A DNA stretch of 64,000 nucleotides from Tachypleus tridentatus. Its lineage: Eukaryota; Arthropoda; Merostomata; Xiphosura; Limulidae. Where the stretch lies: positions 2,914,001-2,978,000 of the forward strand of contig NC_134825.1 in NCBI RefSeq assembly GCF_004210375.1, read 5' to 3'. The position numbers and the translations under genes were made by a program. The notes below the pieces were generated by a model. That model ran no database searches, was not told the origin of the DNA, and was given only the letters and a program-made list of their open reading frames with translations. Numbering within the stretch: the first letter of the stretch is position 1; the number at the start of each line of letters is the position of its first letter. Below, piece by piece: positions 1-13,800 of this stretch.

Positions 1-1722
1 CACTAAAATGCAGCCAAGGCAGAGAAAACTAAAGATCAGTTTTATATATAGGATATGTAATATGAGTGCACATATGCTGTGTCAATGTAAGTTATGTAAT
101 GTTAGTTAGGCATAACTGGAAGGTCAATGTAATAATAAAGTATATATAATTATATAGCATTATGAGACTCGTATCTTATACTGAATCTGTTTCATAAATA
201 TATAGCATTATGAGACTCATATCTTATATTGAGTCTGTTTCATAAATATATAGCATTATGAGACTCGTATCTTATACTGAGTCTGTTTCATAAATATATA
301 GCATTATGAGACTCGTATCTTATACTGAGTCTGTTTCATAAATGTATAGCATTATGAGACTCGTATCTTATACTGAGTCTGTTTCATAAATGTATAGCAT
401 TATGAGACTCGTATCTTATACTGAGTCTGTTTCATAAATGTATAGCATTATGAGACTCGTATCTTATACTGAGTCTGTTTCATAAATATATAGCATTATG
501 AGACTCGTATCTTATACTGAGTCTGTTTCTTAAATGTATAGCATTATGAGACTCGTATCTTATACTGAGTCTGTTTCTTAAATGTATAGCATTATGAGAC
601 TCGTATCTTATACTGAGTCTGTTTCTTAAATGTATAGCATTATGAGACTCGTATCTTATACTGAGTCTGTTTCATAAATGTATAGCATTATGAGACTCGT
701 ATCTTATACTGAGTCTGTTTCATAAATGTATAGCATTATGAGACTCGTATCTTATACTGAGTCTGTTTCATAAATGTATAGCATTATGAGACTCGTATCT
801 TATACTGAGTCTGTTTCATAAATGTATAGCATTATGAGACTCGTATCTTATACTGAGTCTGTTTCATAAATGTATAGCATTATGAGACTCGTATCTTATA
901 CTGAGTCTGTTTCATAAATGTATAGCATTATGAGACTCGTATCTTATACTGAGTTTGTTGCAAAAGGGTTAAGTGCTTGGGTTCATCAACTCGTACCTGC
1001 CAATTCGCGAAAATGATGATTGTGCTGGAATAATAGAGGGAGCTACCTGCACTAGCATGGATGTTGCAGTGCGATTGGTGCAGAGCAGTTGCATAATCAG
1101 CACTTGTTCTGAAATAAGTGAAAATAAAAAGGTATAAAAGACTGGTGCGCCATTAGCAATAAAAACCTAGCATTGTTTAGAGGGCTAACTAAGAATGAGA
1201 TAGTTTTGGGTGAGGGGAGATAAGTACACATTGAAAATCCATATTCATTGTAAGAAAGTGTTAATGTTTTACTACTAAACACAAAGTGAGATTCCATAAC
1301 TCATGAAAGACATTTTGTGAAATGTCACTTGGTTGTTATGGTACAGTGTGGTTTAGAGAGAATTTTAAAATCTTGTCCGAGGCTGAAATAGAACAACAGT
1401 TAAAAATAAAGGAATGTTTATTAATTAATATACTCAAACTAGAGTTAAATTAAACCTTATTATTGTGGAGTATTGTGTCAAAATGTACTATGTACATGCA
1501 AGTTAAATATTGTGTTTGTGTTGTGGAAACTGTCTTACATGTTTAGGCAGCAAGAAAAATATCAAAATATAACAATCTATTGATACATGTATTTTTTGTC
1601 TGTTGTGGTGAGAAATATGTTGTACGTCTGTTACTTGTGGTCAGGGTTGGCTTGTGTGCCTGTGTCTTGTGGTCAGGGTTGACTTGAGTGAAGTTATTTT
1701 GTTGTTATTGAACTGCTTGTAG
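1..1722. other. Intron of Nrg within Ig2 (partial)
   Basis: Apart from the tandem array 150-962 I see no gene. Around 1628-1690 a short direct repeat (TGTGGTCAGGGTTG, two copies) precedes the acceptor of the first visible exon. Confidence 0.5.
150..962. repeat. Minisatellite, 48-bp unit, 17 copies
   Basis: GCATTATGAGACTC recurs every 48 bases from 157 to 925. Copies differ mainly in CATAAATATA / CATAAATGTA / CTTAAATGTA, in runs that suggest segmental spreading. Each unit contains a hairpin of GACTC and GAGTC around a short AT loop. Confidence 0.95.
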
Positions 1723-1883
1723 TTCTCGGATTACGGTAGATCCTGAAGGAGACCTTCATTTCTCCAACGTGACAAGAGATGATGCTTTAGATGATGCTAT
1801 GTACGCTTGTAGTGCAACCTCCACTGTCAGGAATGAGTACAAGTTGGGTAATAAAGTAATAGTGAAAGTGGAACCTTCAGGAA
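1723..1883 (+). CDS. Nrg: Nrg exon a: end of Ig2
   Basis: Acceptor AG at 1721-1722 and donor GTAAGT at 1884. The first base completes a codon from an upstream exon; the exon ends in phase 1. It encodes residues 1-54, with [13 protein letters not shown] and MYACSATS carrying the second Ig2 cysteine. The matching first half of Ig2 is not recognisable in 1-1722, so it lies upstream of the window. Confidence 0.92.
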
Positions 1884-4800
1884 GTAAGTTTCTAATTTGT
1901 TTACATTCACTTTAAATTTTAAGTGTTGGACTCACATTTTTATCATAATTTGTAATAAATTCAGGTTTATGTTTTAAATTTTTTTCATCCCATAATTCTA
2001 TGTTTATTTGTATTTATTATTATCTCTATATACTTGTAAATTGAGTGATTTCATTAAAATAATTACATAAAGTTTTTAATTACTGGACATTTAGTTATTA
2101 CCCAAGTACTTCAATGTTTTAAGAAACTCTGGAAATGGAAAAGAAACAAAATTTTGTATAATTTGTAGTTTTATCACTTTCAGTTGTTTGTTACCACATT
2201 ATTACCATATTTTTACTGAGCTTGTAACACTGTCACTCCGAGATCTTGTATTGGTTGTTGGCTTACAAGTAGCTCTTGAGCAAGAAACTAGAGGTTTGAA
2301 GAATAATTATCAGTTGATGTCCAAGCTGGCCAGTTGGTTTCCTCTTCTACAGATGGTAGAGGTACCATACTCCAACTTAAAAATGAAGTGTTTGTAAACA
2401 GGTGTATGTCTCAGTGAAGGTGTGACCAGGGTCGTGTGGGATTGAATAACGTAGCATGACAGCTAGAGTTCCAGTGAATTGAATCCACTGATATGAAAAA
2501 TGTCATTAAAAGGACTATAAATGGACAGGTCCAAAGAAATAATGGACTCTAGAGATATTGAAAGCCCTGAAAGATGTAGAACCTTTCCCAAGAAGTAAAA
2601 GGAAAAGTTAGAGTCTTGGAAATCTGAAGCTCCACGTGTGAGACATAAATAAGAGAGCTAAGGCTACCTGGTAATTCACATGTAAGATATAAAGAAGAGG
2701 GCTGAGACTGTCCAGTAGTCCACATGTAAGATGTAAAGAAGAGGGCTGAGACTGCCCAGTAGTCCACACGTAAGACGTAAAGAAGAAGGCTGAGACTGCC
2801 CAGTAGTCCACACGTAAGACGTAAAGAAGAAGGCTGAGACTGCCCAGTAGTCCACACGTAAGACGTAAAGAAGAGGGCTGAGACTACCCAGTAATCAACT
2901 TATGACTCCTATGTTAGTCAGACACTGAGAAAGAGAGAGAGAGAGAACCTAAATAATGCTTATAGAATCCAACCAGATAATTCAAACAAACAGATTTCCA
3001 GAGTAGGCAGAATAATGTAGAAAAGGATGCCCACCAGAACAGGTGGTTTGTCAGGAGAGGTGCTGAGAAGTAGTATTGTAGGTCCTCTTCAATCTTGATA
3101 AATGGAAACCAAAATAAGTGATCACTGCTAAGTGATTTTTTCAGTTCCATTTCTCAAAATGACTTGTTCTAGATTTTTACTTTGCTTGAATTTTGACCCC
3201 TCACACCCAAAAATAAAACTTTTTTATTTTGGGGTCTTGACATTTGCATTTAGATATACTTGCAGTTGATGCTTCTTGGCCTCTTTCATCTGGAGTAGTT
3301 CACACTTGTTGCTTGAGTGTTCTTTTAGTTTTTTGTTCTTTTAATTCTTGGTTAATGTGAGAAAATTTGTTGATTGTTTTTCTTTCTTACAATATTTATT
3401 CTGACTAAGACGTAGTGCCTTGTCCAGTTTGGACATGTTCATTATGACAAGGATGATATGTATTGTCCAGTTTGGACATGTTCATTATGACAAGGATGAT
3501 ATGTATTGTCTAGTCATAGACATGTTTGTTATGTCTTGGATATAGTGCCTTCTGTGCCAATTTTGTAAATAGTTGCTGATACTTTTTAGGTTCAACAAGT
3601 CATTGACCAATTAAACAGTATACTTTTATATAGCCATTTATTGTTGTATTGTAAGTCAATGTTCATCCAGCAATGAAACATTATGCTTTCAAAGAAATTT
3701 TAAAAATATATTGCAGATTCAGCCTCAGGAAGTCATCGACCAATTAAACAGTATGTCTCCCCTCCAAATATTGTAGCACTGAGAGGTCAAGCATTGGAGT
3801 TAAGCTGTATTTATGGTGGCACGTAAGTGATAAAGGACCAATAAATATATTGTATGTCCAAAAAGTCCTGCTCCAGTTTGAAATATTTATTACACAAAAC
3901 CCAAAGGAGCTAGAATTATGCAGTTTCTGGCATCTTGTTGCTTAACTAATGATGTTTAGAGCTAGAATTATGCAGTTTCTAGCATCTTGTTGCTTAACTA
4001 ATAGCGTTTTGAGCTAGAATTATGCAGTTTCTAGCATCTTGTTGCTTAACTAATGACGCTTTGTACTTGATTTGCAGATTGTAATTTCAGTTTCCAGTTG
4101 CTAATGGCTAACGTGTGAACAAAGATAGTGAATACACAGAAGAAAGCTCAGTGGTTTTACAGAATTATGATCAGTGACAACTGTTCAACAGAATTATTGC
4201 TGTCAGTATGGCTCCACCCTGCGAGTCCAGCATTAAGATGTGGTTTCACAAGTTTTGGGAGACAGAAAGTGTGATTGGACCTGCCTTGAAGTGGATGTTC
4301 AGGTATTTCTGATAACTATTGCTAAAGCTCAGGAAACATCCCAGTGCAGCCTTAGAAAGTCTATTCACTATGCTTCAAGTGAACTCCAAATACAAAGATC
4401 AGTGTTACCCAAAGTCCTACACAAGAGACTGAATCTTTATACCTATAAAGTGAACATGTTGAGTTTTTTTCTGTGCATTTGCCATCTTCATTCATACTTC
4501 AGTCATTAGCAACTGGACACTCCAATTACAACCTGTAAATCAAGAAAACTTCATTAGTTAAGAAATAAGGTCCTAGAAACTGTATAATTTTATCCCATTT
4601 GTGTTCATTGTAATAAAGTTTTAAAACCAGGGCAAGACTTTGTGGAATGTATGCAGGCTAGTATAATCTAATATTAATTTCATAACATTGCTAAAAACTT
4701 CAAAAGTAAGGAGTAGGTTTTCAATGTTTTTCACAGTATTCGTAAAGAACTCAAATGATTGATTTAAATAATGATTTTCCCAGTATTCTACTGATTTGGA

Positions 4801-7800
4801 CAAATCAACTGGGGTGTGTCACAACCTTTTTTTACACAGTGACATTCAGTGTGTAATTGAACAACTTTATTATGCATGTATGTAGATAAAGTTGGCATGA
4901 AGACTTAGATATGTATAATTCAGATATGTATATTATTTAGTATTTTAATTTTTAAATTTTGAAAGGTAATGTTTAAATAAATTTTCCATCTTCATTTATT
5001 TCTTTAGGTCACAGGATTCTTCCTTATGGATTTTTGTGTTTTTTGGTTAAATTTTCAGTGTGTCCAACTAATTAGGAATGCAAGCTAGAGATGACGACAG
5101 TCAGGCTAGAAAGTTTTACTTCTTACAATCTCAATAAATTGTTAAATATGCTAGTGAGGCTCCTACCTTTGTTTAAGCCAAGTGTTCTTACTTGTTAAAC
5201 ATGTTTATAAACAATAGAAAGAGCAATTTTTCCTCTACAAGAAACTTATTATGGTTATTTCTTATTGGTATTCATATATGGTTTAAAGATTGTTAGCTGC
5301 TAGAAACTGAACAACAGTGAGTAAAGGCAAAGAATTAGAGGCTAAATGCCTACATGGGCTGCCAAAAAATTACTCTTTTTTTTCAGAGGAAATATGTTTT
5401 GTTTTTTATTTGTTATAGAGATGCTTAACAAGTAAAATAACTACTACGATAACATAGGAGTAGCCTCCCAGTTTGACACATTTCTTCATAAAGGGAGAAG
5501 GTAGGAGGTTTAACATTTTATATTCTGGTTTTCAGTTATTTGTAGCTCATTTTCTATGTAGTTGGACACTGAAAACTATCACAGAAGACAGAAAATATGT
5601 AAGGGAGAATTCAGAGTTAAGATTATATATATATATAGAGAGAGAAGTGAAACAGAAAATATGTAAGGGAGAATTCAGAGTTTAGATTATATATAGAGAG
5701 AAGTGAAACAGAAAATATGTAAGGGAGAATTCAGAGTTTAGATTATATATATAGAGAGAAGTGAAACAGAAAATATGTAAGGGAGAATTCAGAGTTTAGA
5801 TTATATATATAGAGAGAAGTGAAACAGAAAATATGTAAGGGAGAATTCAGAGTTTAGATTATATATAGAGAGAGAAGTGAAACAGAAAATATGTAAGGGA
5901 GAATTCAGAGTTTAGATTATATATATAGAGAGAAGTGAAACAGGAAATATGTAAGGGAGAATTCACAGTTTAGATTATATATATAGAGAGAAGTGAAACA
6001 GGAAATATGTAAGGGAGAATTCAGAGTTTAGATTATATATAGAGAGAGAAGTGAAACAGAAAATATGTAAGGGAGAATTCAGAGTTTAGATTATATATAT
6101 AGAGAGAGAAGTGAAACAGAAAATATGTAAGGGAGAATTCAGAGTTTAGATTATATATAGAGAGAGAAGTGAAACAGAAAATATGTAAGGGAGAATTCAG
6201 AGTTTAGATTATATATAGAGAGAAACGAAGGATAAGAGTGAAACACTTCCTTTAGAAATTAAAACTTCAATAATACAAAACTTTTAATTCAGCCTACATT
6301 TTGATGCTACATTTTTGACATACATTTATAGTGTTGTCATTTGATTAAAGTTTGAATGTAATTTTGTACAAGAGTTGTTACAAATTCACTGCATGCATAA
6401 GTTAACACATAAAGTAGGGAAATGGTTTTCACAGTATTAACACAAAGTATGAAATTGGTTTACTACAGTTGCTGCTTATGGCAAACTTTTGCTTCTGAAA
6501 TTTTTCTCTTTAGTATTGCACTTGAATTTTCATGTTGTTGGTGTCTTATTAAGTATCTTGTGGTTACACTTAGGCCACTGCCAGATATCGAATGGAAGAA
6601 AAAAGGAGGTAACCTAGCGACTGATAGATTTACCTTCATCAATTATGGCAAGACTTTGAAGATACGTAAAGTAGACTTTGAAGATGAAGGAACTTATGAG
6701 TGCACAGCCAGTAATGGAGTAGGCAGTCAACAGACACATGCCATGGCTGTTGTTGTACAAGGTTAGATTTGTATCCAGATATTTTTGAGTATTTTATGTT
6801 CGTTTTGGTTACTGACTTCATTAATATCTAAAGTAGAGATAGAAAGGTACTGAGAAAGGTATGAAAATCTGAGAATTACACAATTCTTAAACAGATTTGT
6901 TTTTCCTCATTTCATAAAGTAAACTCATCTATTATCCAAATTATCCGAATTTCTGTTGTACAAAATTGAAACATCATTTACAGTGTAATTAATATTCACT
7001 AAAGTTGTGTAGAATAACCTGAGTTTTGATACAATGAATACTTTATTTGATGTGCTTTTATATAGATGTCATTGGAGAAGTGTATGTAAAGAATACATAC
7101 TTTCTTTTGTAATTATATTGGTATCAATATTTTATTTTTACATTTGGAGTTGTTATAAATTAGAGAAATAGTTAACAAGATTGGTTTAATTATCAGTAAG
7201 TTATAATTGTGGCAAAAACAAGTATAAAACAATTTGTATCAAATGTAAAAATACGAGTGCTTTTGAGGAAGGTATGTCTGGTCATAGCAGCCAAAAAGAT
7301 CTTCAGAAATTTGCTGTTTTTAGGAATCTTCCAGAATCATCAATAGAAAACTACTCGGGCAAAATGAATGAACAATAAATATTAAATGTGGGGGAATACA
7401 GGTGTTAGGAACAACACTATCATGTACTCATACATGGTGTTGTTTGCAACCATTTTTGACATAAGAAAGACAAACAAAAGTAATTAACCCAGAACTTCTT
7501 TTCCAACTCATAAAAATAATAAATTTTCTTTAAGTGAAATAACTTTCTTCTCAATAAAATTGAAACAAGATACAAGTTGGCCATACATAAGTTATACTCT
7601 ATCTTTTGAAACTGACAGTTGCTGGCCCAATAACTTGTACTATATAACCAGCTACAGATGAAAAAAGACTGGGCAAGTCAAAACAGGAGTAGTTCATTGT
7701 AGAAGTATAAAACATGTTGGATTTTAGTTGTGTAAGGGACTGTGAGAATTTGATTGGATTGTTTTATTTTGACCTGGTTAGTTTCTCTCCTCTGGATTAC

Positions 7801-10800
7801 ACCTCCAAGTAACATGACATTTATTGTGGATGAATCAGTTTTTTATTGTGTTTTATTTTTATGTGGTTAGCTTCTCCCTTCTGGATTACATCACCTACTG
7901 ATACCAGTGCAGCTGAGGAAGAGTCCATCAGGTTTCAATGTAAAGCAAGTGGTGTTCCTGAGCCAAAGCTGCAGTGGTTTGTAAATGGTGTTCCAATAGA
8001 AGGTAAGAATTTCTGTAACACTTTATTAAGTTCTAGAAAAACATTTGTTATTCTAGTCTCTGGTTTTTATTGTATATATTTATATACTTTTATGAAACAA
8101 GTGGCAGTACGTTCAGGTTAAAGACTGGATATGTAAGCCACTTATTACCATTTTTTGTCAATCCTTGAATAGTGGTTAAGTACCAGAGGATTGGAAGTTA
8201 ATTAAAGTATCTCAAGACAACAGTCTCTCTCTGTTAACCTGAAGATAACCTAAGAATGTCAAAACATTGTTATCTACTTTATTTTAATAAACGTTTTTTG
8301 ATACCTATACCAGCATACTTGAGATATATTTGTACTTGAAATGGATTTCTCATCATCATGAAGTTAGCTTAATTAGCTTCAAGGAAGCTGATAAAAAGAA
8401 ATTGTTCCAGTAATTATGGACCCATTAGTCTTGTATCACGTGTGGGAGATGTTTTTTGAATATCTGTTAAAATATACTTTGCAAAGTCATTTAACAAAGT
8501 TTAGAATATTATAGTCAACATAGTTTCACTAAGGGAAAATCTTTTAACATTCTTTCAATCTCTCACTGCATATGTAGATGAGGGTAAGGGTGAAGATTTG
8601 GTGCATCTGAATTTTCAGAAAGCAATTGATTAGATGATAGATAAAAGGCTTTTAAAGAAAACTGTGCATAGAAGAGTGGTTAGATAGAAGAAAGCAGAAG
8701 ATTGTTATACATGAAGTTCAGTGGAAGTGGATTAACATAATAACTGTGGTACCTCAGGAGTCTGTTAGATTAACATAATAACTGTGGTACATCAGGGCTC
8801 TGTTAGATTAACATAATAACTGTGGTACGTCAGGGCTCTGTTAGATTAACATAATAACTGTGGTACGTCAGGGCTCTGTTAGATTAACATAATAACTGTG
8901 GTACCTCAGGGGTCTGTTAGATTAACATAATAATTGTGGTACCTCAGGGGTCTGTTAGATTAACATAATAACTGTGGTACCTCAGGGCTTTGTTAGATTA
9001 ACACAATAACTGTGGTACCTCAGGGCTCTGTTAGATTAACATAATAACTGTGGTACCTCAGGGGTCTGTCTTAGGACCTTTACTCTTTTTAACTTACATT
9101 AGTTACACAGATGAAGAAATAATTAAAAAGTTACTTAAATGTGCTGATGATGTTAAGGTCTTCGGTGTTGCTAACTGTAAAGAGGATGCTGCTAATTTAC
9201 AAAAGGATTTAAATAACTTATTGAGTTGGGTGAATAAATGGTAGATAGGTTTTAATTATGATAAATACAAGATTGTGCATGTGGGTTATCTTAATCTGAA
9301 TTATTTATATCTATGGAATAAACTGTAACAGTGTCATGATAAAAAGGGATCTTAGTGTAGAAGTGGTCAGTCTCTTAAGCCATCCAAACAGTATGTTAGG
9401 AGCAAGGCCAGAAACATTTTTTTAAATATTCTAATATAGTTAAGAGAATGGAACAGCCAAAATGGATTACTAGGTCTCGTTTTGTCCAAAGATGTTGAGT
9501 TTTCAAATTACTAAATTACCTATAAGACTATCTCATTCTGATTACAGTTTTTAAATATTTAGCATACATTTCATTGTTTCCTATTAGTCATTAATCAGCT
9601 AAAATTACTTTACTCCATGTATTGTTAGGGGAAAAGGCAATTAAAGTATAATAATTGTAAAAAATACACTCCTTCAGCATGTTAATATTTTGTGTTCTAA
9701 ATTACATATCTGAAATAAATGACTATCTTTGTGTACTGCCAATAACCTTACCAAAATAATGTTAAATTGGAAGACTTGTGAGAGCAAAAACGTGAAAATT
9801 TCACACATGCAAATACTAATTTTCTTGTTTTTATTTATTCTTATGTTGTAAAATGTAAAGAGTAGAAGCTTGTTAGATTAATTAGTAAACATGAGTGGGG
9901 AAAAAAAACCATTGGCACAAGCTTGGTATGATTGGTATGGGTATTAACACTTTTACTAATAAAGCAGAGAACAATGTTTCAACCTTCTTATGTCATCTTC
10001 AGATTAACCTGTTGACATGTTCTGAGATACATTTTCTCAAATGTTTAGGCTTACCTCCAATGTACAATATACTTAATGCATGATGCACCTAATCATCCTT
10101 CTACAGAGAACAAATCATAGCTGCCATACACAAGGAAATGAGATGACACACATGGTTTCTCAAATGTTTAGGCTTACCTCCAATGTTATTAATCATTCTT
10201 TGAACATTGATACTGAGTTATTATCTCCATTTATGTAAGCTTACCATCATTATATGATCTAAGGCAAAGGTGCTAAACTGTTAACCCTAATCAAAAAAAT
10301 AAAATAAACTGTTTATGGCAGGACTTTAGGTTTAAAGTCTTTCAAGCCTCAAAGAAAATGATGTGCAAGAGATGATCTGAGATGGTCAGAAGCTTCTGTT
10401 CCTCTTCATCCTAGGTGATGAAAAAGTTAAAGACAAACAAATTTGGATAAAGTTTTAATTTTATTGAAACACGTAGAGTGTGATGTTATGAGACATGCAA
10501 GATGCTGACCCAGGTTGTGAAGAGACTGTTGTTTGGTAAATGGAGTCAAAGCACATAATGATAATATCAGGTGGAATGAGTAATCTTGTGAATAGAGGAG
10601 TAGCTGACCAAGTGCATTAGTTGCTGTCTTAATAATTGTCAAAAATTGTCGTGAGATTGAGATAAAGAAAACTTTGCATAATTAAAAAGATAAGTTGCAA
10701 CTGAGTCTGATGGACTTATGAAAGTAATGGCTCTTTCCAAGGGCCTGAGAAAACACTGTCCAATGCACTGAAAGAATTTGATGCAGGGAGAAACTGAAGT

Positions 10801-13800
10801 GCTTGAAGCAAACCTCTTTTCATGGGCCAGGTAGGAGGCCAAATAATTTGTCTGACCCATGACTGAGATGTGATGCTGAAAAGTAAAATATTTGTTAGCA
10901 TATATCTTTTCCATACTTATATCTATAATTTTGGTAAGGTTTTTATAGTATGCATGGCAGGTGTGGGTAGGCTTATGAAGTTTCTGCACATTTAGATATA
11001 CACTGCTGGCCAAACTCATAAGGCCAATGAACATAAAGAAAAAAATATGCATTTTGTGCTGTTAGACTCAGCCACTTATTTGAGTAGAGCTTTGAAAGAT
11101 GAAAATAAGAAAAGGGAAAATAAAAATCAAAAACTTTTTTAGCATTTAATAGGGAAGATGTGAACATTATGAAATTAGCCTAAATACTAGCTGGTCAAAA
11201 GTTTAACACCATACTGAAACGAAGCGTTAATCGGTAAACACGTAACGAAATTTAGTCATTTGTGTTCAAGCATTAGCATTGTCAAAATCTTCTGTGTTAT
11301 ATTGGGTAAAAACATGGCAAATGCTAAAAAGTTGACAGAGTTTGAACGTGGCAGAATTGTCGAGCTGCGAAAGCAAGGTCTCTCTCAACGTGCCATCACC
11401 AGTGAGATTGGGCGTAGTAAAACTGCTGTTGCAAATTTCTTAAAAGACCCTGAGGGATATAGAACAAGAATTTCAAGTGGTTGGCCTAAGAAAATTTCGC
11501 TGGCATTGAGCAAGAGAATTCGAAGAGTTGTTCGACAAGACACCAGCCGATCGTCAAACCAGATTAAGGCCCTTACGGATGCAGAATGTAGCTCAAGAAC
11601 AATAAGACGGCATCTATGAGAGAAAGGCTTTAAAATCTGTAAACCTCTTCAAAGGCCACGCTTCTTTCCACACCAAGAAACAGCTCGGTTAAACTTTGCT
11701 GAGAAGCACCAAACATAGGACGTAGAAAAGTAAACGAAGGTTTAATTCTCTGATGAGAAAACATTTAACCTGGATGGTTTAGATGGCGTCCAACCTTACT
11801 GGCACGATAAGGATATCCCACTGGAGACATTTTCTACACGTCACAGTGGAGGAGGTTCCATCATGATCTGGGGTGCTTTCTCCTTCCATGGAACAATGGA
11901 GCTTCAGGTTATACAGGGGCATCAAAGAGCAGCTGGTTACATTGGCATGTTGGAGAGAGCATCCTTATTGACTGAAGGCCCACGCTTTTGTGGAAATAAC
12001 TGGATCTTTCAGCAGGACAACATTGCAGTCCACAATGCCTGCAGGACAAAGGGCTTTTTCATGGCGAATAACGTGATTCTTTTGGACCATACAGCGTGTT
12101 CACCTGAACTAAACCCCATTGAAAATGTTTGGGGGTGGATAGCAAGGGAAGTCTATAGAAATGGATGTAAATTCCAAACAGTGCATGATCTTCATGAAGC
12201 CATCTTCACCACTTGGAATAACATTCCAGCCAGCCTTCTGCAAATGCTTATATCGACCAATGCAAAGTGAATGTTTGCAGTTATTCTTAATGACGGCCAT
12301 GCAACTCACTACTGAGATCTCTTGTTAGGCATTTCCTACCCTGTTTAGGACTTCTTTTTGGTATGGTCTTAAACTTTTGACCAGCTAGTATTTAGGCTAA
12401 TTTCATAATGTTCACATTTTCCATATTAAATGCTAAAAAAGTTTTTTATTTTTATTTTTGCTTTTCTTATTTTCATCTTTCAAAGCTCTACTCAAATAAG
12501 TAGTTGAGTCTTACAACACAAAATGCATATTTTTTTCTTTATGCTCATTGGCCTTAAGATTTTGGCCAGCAATGTATATAATTATGCTAAGATTGGTATA
12601 ATGTGTACTGCATAAATGAAATTTATCTGTGAAGTTTGTGTTCTTTTAGGTGTATAACTGTGGTAGAAAAATTGTCTTGAAGAGTGGTACGTTGTGTTGG
12701 AACAGTCTTCTTGAAGACTGGTACGCTGCAGCAGAACAATCCTCTTGATTTACATCAGAATATTTTATATAAAGTAATGTGGTTCCATAACTTAATCGCT
12801 CTGTTTTACAGTATTTTTTTTTTATAAGAATTAATATCAAAATGCTAGTATTTTATAGTTGTTAGCTGTTTGTATATTTTGTAGATGCTAAACCAAACCC
12901 ACGAAGAAAAGTAGAAGGTGAAGTGATGATTATTGAAAACTTAGCTAAAACTGATACAGCTGTCTATCAGTGTAACGCTTCTAATGTTCATGGATATGCC
13001 TTTGCTGATTTCTATATGAATGTGTTGGGTAAGTAAGTGACAGTATTGTCAGAATAATTTCATTCATTATATATATATCTTGATTTTGTATACAGTTTCT
13101 ATTTTAAGATACAATATATTGAAACTTGGTGTTCATAGAAAAATACATTACAAGATGCTAGCCGAGCAATCTAAACATTTATTACTCCAAATGTATCATA
13201 AAAGAACAGTTACAACACCAACAAATAGTTTCATCATAACACAAAAACAGTGCCTTGTACAAGAAGTGACAACACCAACAAATATTGCTTTATCATGATA
13301 CAAAGAACAGTAACTAAACTTTGTCTAGAACCAATTCTGTTCTCTATGTGACCCTTCTCTTGAATTCACTTTTGTTTAACTCTGGTTTGAAGCTTTGGAC
13401 ATCTTGATATCTGAATAGCCCCATTTCTGTGACTGAATTTTTTAAACTTAGGTTTTATATGAGAAATTGGGTTATTTTGTATCTAGCTTTGCCTCCAACT
13501 ATTATTGAAGCTCCAGAAGCAGAATCCACAGCTGTTGTCACTTCAACTATTACTCTAAATTGTCGAGTGTTTGGAGCTCCCCAGCCAGAAGTGACCTGGA
13601 TGAGAGATGGACAAGAATTGACGGGAGGCCGATATCAGGTAATTTTATTCATTACTACATCAACTTGAACATCACAGAAATGTTTGTCATGTATGGTTAT
13701 AATTTTTGTCTTTATTAGCATTATTTCACAATTATTAATGGTTCTAAAAATAAAGATTACCTTGTTCCCAGTAAACACTCTTTTCTAACATCAATTCAGA

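Noticed and set aside
2549-2857. 102-codon - strand frame
   Set aside because: Spans the 44-bp minisatellite; repeated [11 protein letters not shown] text is by-product.
7782-7870. Functional alternative exon
   Set aside because: No donor site and a stop at the next acceptor; kept only as a vestige.
9050-9244. Stand-alone small protein with VPQGSVLGP
   Set aside because: It is the surviving piece of a LINE reverse transcriptase, flanked by stops and by other LINE sequence.
10639-11052. 137-codon frame on the - strand
   Set aside because: Overlaps the left end of the Tc1 element, has no recognisable domain, and no splice-linked partner; probably chance.
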